The position numbers were made by a program, and so were the translations under genes. From Gammaproteobacteria bacterium (GTDB lineage: Bacteria; Pseudomonadota; Gammaproteobacteria; HK1), in assembly GCA_021773795.1 (NCBI GenBank), contig JAJFJT010000026.1:1-64000 (forward strand): a stretch of DNA of 64,000 bases. The letters are read 5' to 3'. The notes beneath the pieces are model-generated. The model did no database searches. It saw nothing but the letters and a program-made list of their open reading frames with translations, and was not told the origin of the DNA. Shown one piece after another: positions 44,045-50,588 of the stretch (position 1 is its first letter; each line of letters opens with the position of its first letter).

Positions 44045-44293
44045 GGAGCCTGTCCGACTTAGGCACTCGTAGCGAGGGAAAGCCATGTTGAGACAGATTT
44101 TTTTGGTCATTTGGGGATAATAGTCAGTCTAGGAGACGGTCGGATTTAGGCGTCCGTAGCGAGGGGAAACTATATTGAGACAGATTTTTTGGTCGTTTGA
44201 GGATAATAGTCGTTCTATATAGACGAAAAGGACCGAAAAATATGGCCGATAGAGCTTTTCCGCAGTAGGGCAGTCCTAAACCCGACAGACTCC
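44045..44293. mobile_element. Family-2 element, copy B, with a duplicated left half
   Basis: A 249-bp version of the element at 21477-21685. The left half (44045-44131) is followed by a second, 15-20% diverged left half (about 44132-44218), and then by the normal right half ending GACAGACTCC. The gap between recC and the 5'-nucleotidase gene is filled by this element and the family-1 copy that follows. Confidence 0.8.
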
Positions 44294-44295
44294 TA

Positions 44296-44435
44296 GGGTG
44301 CCTCTAAAAATTCAAGTTTCCAGACAAGACAAGGCACGAGTAAAAAAGTTGAGCGCAGCATATGTTAGATATGTAAGCGAAACTTTTTTGCGAGAAACGC
44401 CGTATTGCGACGAATATTGTATTTTTAGAGGTGCC
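44296..44435. mobile_element. Family-1 palindromic element, copy 2
   Basis: Same ends and interior as the copy at 1156-1296 (GGGTGCCTCTAAAAA ... TTTTTAGAGGTGCC). It abuts the family-2 element on the left, and its right end is one base from the stop codon of the 5'-nucleotidase gene. Confidence 0.8.
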
Positions 44436-44436
44436 G

Positions 44437-45333
44437 TTATGTGTTGGTTACGCCATGGGGCACATGACCCGTAGCCACGTGCTCGGCGGCGGCTTGGCAA
44501 TGCCCAGCCTGATCCTCGAAAAAGATATCCGCCCCAAAGGCTGACAGAAACTCCCCCTTGCTCATACCTCCGAGAAAAAATGCCTCGTCGATACGGATAC
44601 CCCAGGCACGCAGGGTACGGATCACGCGTTCGTGGGCAGGGGCAGCGCGGGCGGTGACCAATGCAGTACGTAGCGGTGAATCAGGCGACGGAAATTCCAT
44701 CTGGATGTGCTGCAAGGCAGCGAGCAGTTGCTTGAAGGGGCCACCGGGAAGCGGTTCACGGGCCGCGGATTTCTCCCTTTCGGTAAAGGCCTCCAGCCCC
44801 TCGGACTGAAACACCTGCTCCGCCTCATCGGAAAACAATACCGCATCACCGTCAAAGGCAATGCGAATCTGGGCATCGGGATTAACCGTTGCTGTCGAGG
44901 GCAGAATGGTCGCTGCCGCATAACCAGCGGCCAAAGCCGCACGCACGTCCTCGCCATGGGCAGAGAGAAACAAATGGGCAGCAAAGGGGGCAACATAGCG
45001 AAAGGGTGCGGCCCCGGAGGTGAAAGCCGCACGGGTGATATCCAGCCCATGGTGCGCTACTGAGTTGAAAATGCGCAGCCCGGTATCAGCGCTGTTGCGG
45101 GATAACAGAATAACTTCCACCCGGTGCCGCGCGGGGGAACGCTCATTGAGGGCAAGCAGTTTTTTGACCACGGGAAAAGCAACCCCGGGGGCCAGCACAC
45201 GGTCCTCGTGCTCGATTTGATAACGGGAGTACTCGGCTACGCCTTTGTCTGCGTAGATATGGTGGCTCTCCTCCAGGTCAAACAAGGCCCGTGAGGAAAT
45301 CGCGACTACCAGTTTTTCCACAGTTTCAGACAT
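44437..45333 (-). CDS. 5'-nucleotidase, NT5C1-like family
   Basis: A 298-residue cytoplasmic protein of the 5'-nucleotidase family related to eukaryotic cytosolic NT-IA. Recognisable stretches are LVVAISSRALFDLEESHHIY near the start, VEVILLSRNSADTGLRIFNS, IRIAFDGDAVLFSDEAE (the second HAD-like Asp pair) and FFLGGMSKGEFL. It would dephosphorylate AMP or related monophosphates. The ATG at 45333 is the conserved start; the frame stays open to 45564 but crosses tRNA-Glu and is rejected. Its stop is one base from a family-1 element. Confidence 0.85.
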   Translation of the reverse strand: MSETVEKLVVAISSRALFDLEESHHIYADKGVAEYSRYQIEHEDRVLAPGVAFPVVKKLLALNERSPARHRVEVILLSRNSADTGLRIFNSVAHHGLDITRAAFTSGAAPFRYVAPFAAHLFLSAHGEDVRAALAAGYAAATILPSTATVNPDAQIRIAFDGDAVLFSDEAEQVFQSEGLEAFTEREKSAAREPLPGGPFKQLLAALQHIQMEFPSPDSPLRTALVTARAAPAHERVIRTLRAWGIRIDEAFFLGGMSKGEFLSAFGADIFFEDQAGHCQAAAEHVATGHVPHGVTNT

Positions 45334-45345
45334 CCGGCTTCCTGG

Positions 45346-45362
45346 GGAGTCTGTCAGACTCC
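45346..45362. repeat. Perfect 17-bp palindrome made of two family-2 ends
   Basis: GGAGTCTGTCAGACTCC equals the two ends of a family-2 element joined without an interior. It lies 13 bp upstream of the 5'-nucleotidase start and may be an excision remnant. It may also act as a hairpin after tRNA-Glu. Confidence 0.55.
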
Positions 45363-45409
45363 TAGACAATCCTCTGGTAGAGATTGTAACCGGATGCCGC
45401 CGGAAAAAA

Positions 45410-45485
45410 TGGCGTCCCCAGGGGGAGTCGAACCCCCGTCGCCGCCGTGAAAGGGCGGTGTCCTGGGCCTCTAGACGATGGGGAC
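45410..45485 (-). tRNA. tRNA-Glu (TTC)
   Basis: 76 nt including an encoded CCA. The acceptor GTCCCCA pairs with TGGGGAC, the D arm is TCGTCTAGAGGCCCAGGA, the anticodon loop is CTTTCAC with anticodon TTC, and the T arm is GGGGGTTCGACTCCCCC. It lies 40 bp after tRNA-Ala, with a GGGCTGG/CCAGCCC hairpin (45494-45513) between them that may guide processing. Confidence 0.96.
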
Positions 45486-45525
45486 GAAAAGAAAGGGCTG
45501 GCGCGAACCAGCCCAAAACCAGATT

Positions 45526-45601
45526 TGGTGGAGCCAGGCGGGATCGAACCGCCGACCTCAACACTGCCAGTGTTGCGCTCTCCCAGCTGAGCTATGGCCC
45601 C
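45526..45601 (-). tRNA. tRNA-Ala (GGC)
   Basis: 76 nt including an encoded CCA. It begins GGGGCCATAGCTCAGCTGGG, the anticodon stem-loop CAACA-CTGGCAG-TGTTG gives anticodon GGC, and the T arm is GGCGGTTCGATCCCGCC. It is the first gene of a two-tRNA unit with tRNA-Glu. Confidence 0.96.
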
Positions 45602-45616
45602 AAAAACAGGCGGCAA

Positions 45617-45645
45617 AATCTACGCGACCCCCCCCTTACTGTCAA
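45617..45645 (-). promoter_or_regulatory. Sigma-70 promoter of the tRNA-Ala/Glu unit
   Basis: TTGACA (45645-45640), 17 bp, TAGATT (45622-45617). The transcript would start about 10 bp before tRNA-Ala. The -35 box overlaps the gltX stop codon. A run of eight G in the spacer is unusual for a strong promoter. Confidence 0.75.
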
Positions 45646-47111
45646 GCAGAACTCGCGCGATCTTCAATAAATTTTAGCGCCTTGTCGAGGCGCTCTAAAC
45701 TGCGCCGCTTTCCCACCAGTTCCAGGGTGATATCGATGGGTGGAGAAAAGCCACGACCACTGACCGCAACCCGCAATGGCTGTGCCAGTTTGCCGAGTTT
45801 CAAATCCATCTCCTCCGCCAGATCCACCACCTCCTGATGAATGGCTGGCGCCGTCCAGCTATCCAGCGCCTGTAGCCGTTCTTTCAGCATAGCCAGTGCC
45901 GCACCAATCACCGGACGCAGATGCTTTTGTGCAGCCTTCGCATCAAATGCCTCGAAATCCTGGTAGAAAAAGACGCTATTTTCGGCCATCTCGATGAGGG
46001 TCTTGGCGCGTTCGCGCTGTGCCATCACCACCTCAGTTAATTCGGGGCCGGCGTCAGGGTCAATCCCCATTTCCCCCAAGTGCATACCGAAATAACGGGC
46101 CACATGGGCCGGATCGGCGGTTTTCAGGTAATGCTGGTTCAGCCACACCAGCTTTTCAGTATTAAAGGCCGATGCGGCCCGGTTGACGTCCTCAAGATCA
46201 AACAGTGCCACCATCTCATCCAGGCTGAAGATCTCCTGATCCCCATGGGACCACCCCAGGCGCACCAGATAATTAAGCAACGCCTCCGGCAGATAGCCCT
46301 GCTTGCGATACTCCACCACACTCACCGCCCCGTGACGCTTGGACAGGCGCTGGCCATCATCACCCAGGATCATGGGCACATGGGCGTATATGGGTGGCTC
46401 CAAACCAAGGGCGCGGATTATGTTGATCTGTCGGGGCGTATTGTTGATGTGATCGTCACCACGAATGACATGGCTTATCTCCATATCACTGTCGTCCACC
46501 ACCACCGTGAGATTATAGGTGGGGGTGCCATCGCCGCGGGCAATGATCAGATCATCGAGTTCAGCATTCTGAAAGGCGATGCGACCACGGATGGCATCCT
46601 CCATCACCACCTCACCATCGGCAGGATTGCGAAAGCGCACCACTGGTGCATCAGTGGCCCCGGCAGGCACAGCACTTTTGGCCATGGATGGTCTTATGTC
46701 GCGAAGCGCATGGACCGCGCGAGAGCAACTAGGACGGCAATGGCCGTCGTAACGCGGCTTCTGCTTATTGGCCATCTGTCCGGCACGCAGCGTTTCCAGC
46801 CGCTCCTTGCTGCAATAACAGTGATAGGCATGGCCGGAGTCCAGCAACCGCTGTACCACCTCGCGGTAACGTGGAAAACGTTCACTTTGAAAGAACGGCC
46901 CCTGGTCATAATCCAGCCCAAGCCAGCTCATCCCCTCAAGGATGGCATCCACCGACTCGGCGGTGGAACGTTCCCGATCAGTATCCTCCACACGCAGGAT
47001 AAATTCCCCTCCATGCCGGCGCGCATACAGCCAGGAAAACAGAGCGGTGCGGGCGCCGCCCACGTGCAGATAACCGGTGGGGCTAGGGGCAAAACGGGTA
47101 CGAATTCTCAT
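45642..47111 (-). CDS. gltX: Glutamyl-tRNA synthetase with a repeat-derived insertion
   Basis: A 489-residue class I synthetase. The HIGH-like motif is in [18 protein letters not shown] and the KMSKS-like motif in [11 protein letters not shown]. It is about 18 residues longer than E. coli GltX. The extra residues (about 127-147, [20 protein letters not shown]) directly follow the zinc-site segment CYC...GHC and are encoded by a family-4 repeat in frame. In E. coli the zinc ligands are Cys98, Cys100, Cys125 and His127; here the three Cys are kept but the His position is Pro. The remaining active-site motifs look intact, so the enzyme is probably functional. It lies between tRNA-Ala/Glu and tRNA-Val. 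Confidence 0.95.
   Translation of the reverse strand: MRIRTRFAPSPTGYLHVGGARTALFSWLYARRHGGEFILRVEDTDRERSTAESVDAILEGMSWLGLDYDQGPFFQSERFPRYREVVQRLLDSGHAYHCYCSKERLETLRAGQMANKQKPRYDGHCRPSCSRAVHALRDIRPSMAKSAVPAGATDAPVVRFRNPADGEVVMEDAIRGRIAFQNAELDDLIIARGDGTPTYNLTVVVDDSDMEISHVIRGDDHINNTPRQINIIRALGLEPPIYAHVPMILGDDGQRLSKRHGAVSVVEYRKQGYLPEALLNYLVRLGWSHGDQEIFSLDEMVALFDLEDVNRAASAFNTEKLVWLNQHYLKTADPAHVARYFGMHLGEMGIDPDAGPELTEVVMAQRERAKTLIEMAENSVFFYQDFEAFDAKAAQKHLRPVIGAALAMLKERLQALDSWTAPAIHQEVVDLAEEMDLKLGKLAQPLRVAVSGRGFSPPIDITLELVGKRRSLERLDKALKFIEDRASSA
46668..46733. repeat. Family-4 repeat fragment, copy D, inside gltX
   Basis: On the minus strand, GAGAGCA upstream of TGCGCTTCGCGACATAAGAC and CCATCCATGGCCAAAAGTGC matches the right half of copies A (13632-13682) and B (23577-23627) along about 60 bp. 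It keeps the gltX reading frame. Confidence 0.75.
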
Positions 47112-47238
47112 TAATTTTCTCTGGTTTCAAATTGGTTAGAACGGTACGGGAACGGTGCTCCCGACCTGTTTTTCTACGTCTTCAACAAACCCTTCCCATG
47201 CACTCCCCATCCGCAAATCAGGGCAACATGCAGATCGA

Positions 47239-47268
47239 TTGACGCACAGGGAAACGAGGCCGTAGAAT
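47239..47268 (+). promoter_or_regulatory. Sigma-70 promoter of tRNA-Val
   Basis: TTGACG, 18 bp, TAGAAT, ending 20 bp before the tRNA. The GC-rich CCGGCCGCG stretch between the -10 box and the start resembles the discriminator of stringently controlled stable-RNA promoters. Confidence 0.7.
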
Positions 47269-47288
47269 AGCCGGCCGCGTGCAAACGT

Positions 47289-47363
47289 GGGCGATTAGCT
47301 CAGTGGGAGAGCACTGCCTTCACACGGCAGGGGTCGCTGGTTCGAACCCAGCATCGCCCACCA
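47289..47363 (+). tRNA. tRNA-Val (CAC)
   Basis: 75 nt including an encoded CCA. GGGCGAT/ATCGCCC acceptor, D arm TAGCTCAGTGGGAGAGCA, anticodon stem-loop CTGCC-TTCACAC-GGCAG with anticodon CAC, T arm GCTGGTTCGAACCCAGC. It is divergent from gltX. Confidence 0.95.
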
Positions 47364-47388
47364 TTTATTCTTTGGCCTTCCGTATCCA

Positions 47389-47444
47389 GGAGCCTGTCAG
47401 ACTCAGGACTGCCCTACTGCAGACGCCTAAACCCGACAGGCCCC
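47389..47444. mobile_element. Family-2 element, 56-bp deleted copy
   Basis: Keeps both ends (GGAGCCTGTCAGACTCAGGA and TTTAGGCGT... GGGGCC on the complement) with almost no interior. It lies between tRNA-Val and the FHA cyclase gene, and its right end touches the stop codon of that gene (47444-47446). Confidence 0.7.
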
Positions 47445-48337
47445 TAAACGGATACGCAGTCAAAGCACACCACTTCTGTTGCCTTATCCAGTTCCCGCCC
47501 CAGGGTGATCTTGCCCTGCCCACTTAACAATATTTCTTCCCGGCGGATATAAGACTGCCCTTCAGCACTCGAAACATAGGTGCCATTAGTGCTCTGATCG
47601 ATAAGGAAAAATTTACCTCTGCGACTCTCAATACGTGCATGTTCGCGGGAGATCATCGAATCGTTGACGGCCAAGTCGACATTTTTCCCGCGTCCAAGGA
47701 CGACCATGCCACTACGGTGATCCAGTGCAAGCACTTCGCCATTATAGCTAAGCTCCAGAGTGCCCTCATGGCGCCTTGATTTGACCAGATCTGTGGCAAT
47801 GCGAGTTACATCATCAGGCTGCCAAACCACCTCAAAGATATCTATATCCTGGGCCTTGCCCTTGACCGGCAGACGATCCAGATGACGGCTACTGGCTCGC
47901 AGTACGGAGGCCAGTGCCGCGACCGTCTCCCGGGTGCTGATAATCTGCCCGCCTTTGGCTAAATCAGTCATGCGTGCCGCCACATTCACCGCATCACCAA
48001 ACACATCCCCATGCTCCAGAATAGCCGGGCCATAATGCAGGCCCACGCGAATCTTTAAACTGGCAGGCATCCCTGGATTCATTCGTGGCAAGTCCTCGGT
48101 AACGCACTCCTGCATGGCCATGGCTGCTTCCACTGCCTGATCTGCAGAGCCAAAGGTGCACATGATTTCATCACCGATGGTCTTGATGATCACGCCCTGA
48201 TGCTTGGCAATCTGTTCCGACATGACCGCTAGACATTGAGTCACGAGCCCGCGCGCCGTGCTGTCTCCAAGGCTATCGTAAAGTTGGGTGCTACCGCTGA
48301 TATCCGCAAAAACGATAGCCAGAGGTTGTTTACTCAT
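47444..48337 (-). CDS. Class III adenylate/guanylate cyclase with a C-terminal FHA domain
   Basis: A 297-residue soluble cyclase. The N-terminal class III catalytic domain (about 1-185) has the metal-binding Asp residues in FADISGST (Asp12) and GDEIMCTF (Asp56), and the GDAVNVAARM stretch. The C-terminal FHA domain (about 200-285) has LGRGKNVDLAVND, SREHARIE and NGTYV, the phosphothreonine-binding residues. It could be switched by phosphorylated partners from the nearby Ser/Thr kinase. Nucleotide preference cannot be decided here. Stop codon touches a family-2 remnant. Confidence 0.9.
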   Translation of the reverse strand: MSKQPLAIVFADISGSTQLYDSLGDSTARGLVTQCLAVMSEQIAKHQGVIIKTIGDEIMCTFGSADQAVEAAMAMQECVTEDLPRMNPGMPASLKIRVGLHYGPAILEHGDVFGDAVNVAARMTDLAKGGQIISTRETVAALASVLRASSRHLDRLPVKGKAQDIDIFEVVWQPDDVTRIATDLVKSRRHEGTLELSYNGEVLALDHRSGMVVLGRGKNVDLAVNDSMISREHARIESRRGKFFLIDQSTNGTYVSSAEGQSYIRREEILLSGQGKITLGRELDKATEVVCFDCVSV

Positions 48338-48361
48338 ACCAGCAGTTTGTGGAAATGATAT

Positions 48362-49387
48362 TTATTTCGGAGCGGCCTTATGCCCGGATTCTGCAACCCG
48401 CAAGCGCAACCGCCACTCCTCCAGAGTTTCCTTTGCCACGCTGGCTCCCTGGGACTCGCGAATCTCACTCAGCGCGCCCTTGGCCGCCTGCATGGCTACA
48501 CTCTTGCGTAGCAGTGTACGGATCTGGCCAGCTACTTGCGGCAGTGGCAATACTTGCCCGGTAACACCGGCACCACGTTTGATGAGATGCATCCCATCCT
48601 TTTCCTGTACCGGGGGAGTGAGCTCATTTTCCTTGAGCTTGCCAAGCATTTCCCGAATTTCCGGCCGCAGGGTGGATAACTTGAGTAGCCCCATATAACC
48701 ATCGTTTAAACGGCTGGCCGGATGCTGGGAATACTTTTCTACCGCTTTCTTGAAAGACAGCTTGCCGGCACGTATGGCCTTATCAATACGTACCGCTTCA
48801 GCGGTCACCTTGGCAACTTCCGCAGCGCTGGCCTCGGCCGGAATAGCTAAAAATATCTGCCACAGATGGATACGGTCATCGATGCGAAACTGTGGCTGAT
48901 TCTGATCGTAAAAGGCCTTTATCTGTTCCTCCGAAGGATAGCTAGCCGGTAATTTCTCCAATGCTTTCTTGCGCAAATAGGTGTCCACCAACACCTGCTC
49001 CGAGCGCTGGCGCATCAGGTAGGCAACCCGTGGATCTTGCTGCCAATGCTCGGCCTTTGCCACCGAAACCACCGCACGGCGTGCCAATTCACGATCCACA
49101 AAACCGGCAAACAACTTTTCATCCTCCAGCACTTTCTGCCGCTGAGAGGTGTTGAGCAAACCGAACAGTGTCTCAAGATCGCCGTATGCCAGCCCATTCT
49201 CCTGGCTTGCACCAGCCGCCGGCGGCACACCCGCCTTCACTGCCGACAGGGGTGAAGATGCACTCTCTTTCTCTTTGTCTTCAGAGCCACCAAAGAGATC
49301 GCTAAAGGAAAAAGCCGAAACCATTGTGGGCAATAGCAACAGCACCAGTAGCAGGGCATGGGGACGCAAAATAGAGTGCAACATCAT
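48362..49387 (-). CDS. Periplasmic parvulin-like peptidyl-prolyl isomerase
   Basis: A 341-residue exported protein. The signal peptide is about residues 1-25 (LLLVLLLLPTMVSA then FSF). A SurA/PrsA-like chaperone region follows, and one parvulin domain (about 190-285, with RIHLWQIFLAIPAEA, YSQHPASRLNDGYMGLL and EKDGMHLIKR). It would assist folding of outer-membrane or surface proteins. The gene lies 24 bp upstream of the FHA cyclase gene on the same strand, so they may be co-transcribed. Confidence 0.82.
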   Translation of the reverse strand: MMLHSILRPHALLLVLLLLPTMVSAFSFSDLFGGSEDKEKESASSPLSAVKAGVPPAAGASQENGLAYGDLETLFGLLNTSQRQKVLEDEKLFAGFVDRELARRAVVSVAKAEHWQQDPRVAYLMRQRSEQVLVDTYLRKKALEKLPASYPSEEQIKAFYDQNQPQFRIDDRIHLWQIFLAIPAEASAAEVAKVTAEAVRIDKAIRAGKLSFKKAVEKYSQHPASRLNDGYMGLLKLSTLRPEIREMLGKLKENELTPPVQEKDGMHLIKRGAGVTGQVLPLPQVAGQIRTLLRKSVAMQAAKGALSEIRESQGASVAKETLEEWRLRLRVAESGHKAAPK

Positions 49388-49420
49388 GATTTCAGTACTC
49401 TCTGGATATGGGTGGTGCTA

Positions 49421-49629
49421 GGAGCCTGTCGGACTTAGGCGCTCGTAGCGAGGGAAAGTCATTTTGAGACAGATTTTTCGGTCATTTGAGGATAATAGTC
49501 AGTCTATTAGAAGCTTCCGCGTCCTGCCCACGCACCTTACCCTACATCCCTGTAGGTAACGAAAAGGAGCGGAAAATATGGCCAATAGGACTTTTCCGCA
49601 GTAGAGCAGTCCTGAGTCCGATAGTCTCC
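49421..49629. mobile_element. Family-2 element, copy C
   Basis: 209 bp, the same length as copy A, with ends GGAGCCTGTCGGACTTAGG and CTGAGTCCGATAGTCTCC. It lies in the divergent gap between the PPIase gene and the phosphatase gene. The rest of that gap (49630-49813) is AT-rich and could hold a promoter, but I see no clear one. Confidence 0.8.
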
Positions 49630-49813
49630 TAGTGTGTGGGGCGGGGAAATAGCTGTCAATCCAGGCATCCTTTCCTTCTGGTAGGGGCTTTACCCCATGG
49701 CGGGCGATTAATAACATACAAATTTATGATAGCAAGCCCCATCGACATTTGTGTTGCCTGCAGATGGATATACTTGTGGTTCTAAACCAAAACTATCGAC
49801 CATATATAACTTG

Positions 49814-50581
49814 ATGTCCGCTCCCCCGCCATTTTCCTGGAACTCTGCGAGCAGAACCGACACCGGTGTACTGCGCCGCATCAATGAGGATGCCTTACTT
49901 GAGCGGCCCGATATCGGCCTGTGGGTGGTCGCAGACGGGATGGGCGGACACGATGCAGGGGATGCTGCCAGCAGCCTGATCATCGAACTGCTGGATGGCT
50001 TTCTAACTTGCCCACGCCTCAGCGCTAAGGTGGAACAGCTGGAAAGCCGCCTGATGGAGGTCAATAAGCGCTTACAGAAGCTGTCCAGGGATCACGGGGG
50101 ACAGACCATAGGCAGTACTGTTGCAGTACTGCTCATTCACGGCACTCTTGCGCTCTGCCTCTGGGCTGGAGACAGTCGCATCTACCGTTTCCGGGATGGT
50201 CGGCTGGAGAAACTCATTCAGGATCACACCCTGGTGGAAGAAATGGTAAAGCAAGGCCTACTGGACCCGGAGAAAGCCCGCAAGCACCCGCAGGCCAATC
50301 TCATTACCCGCGCAATAGGTGCCATGGACCCCCTGTATCTGGATATGGAGATCTATGAACTGGAGGATCAAGATATCTTTTTGCTTTGTTCCGACGGACT
50401 GGATAAAGAAGTTTCGGTGGACGAGATCGAAGCAGCAATGGCTCAAACACCGATCGCAGAATTGGCAAATTCCCTGGTCAATCTCACCCTGTCCCGCGGC
50501 GCACGGGACAATACCACCACCATCGGTTTGCAGGTTCACAAGAATCACAATCCACCCTCCGGGCAAAATCCCTGTGGCTAA
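49814..50581 (+). CDS. PP2C-family Ser/Thr protein phosphatase
   Basis: A 255-residue cytoplasmic phosphatase. It has the metal-binding motifs RINEDA, VVADGMGGHDAGD, LWAGDSRIYRF, LCSDGL and GARDNTT in order, as in Stp/PppA phosphatases. It reverses phosphorylation by the kinase encoded next to it, only 7 bp away. The ATG at 49814 gives the usual N-terminus; the frame is open back to 49751. Confidence 0.93.
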   Translation: MSAPPPFSWNSASRTDTGVLRRINEDALLERPDIGLWVVADGMGGHDAGDAASSLIIELLDGFLTCPRLSAKVEQLESRLMEVNKRLQKLSRDHGGQTIGSTVAVLLIHGTLALCLWAGDSRIYRFRDGRLEKLIQDHTLVEEMVKQGLLDPEKARKHPQANLITRAIGAMDPLYLDMEIYELEDQDIFLLCSDGLDKEVSVDEIEAAMAQTPIAELANSLVNLTLSRGARDNTTTIGLQVHKNHNPPSGQNPCG

Positions 50582-50588
50582 AAATGAT

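Noticed and set aside
44437-45564. 5'-nucleotidase frame extended to 375 residues
   Set aside because: The extra 77 codons run through tRNA-Glu; the conserved start is at 45333.
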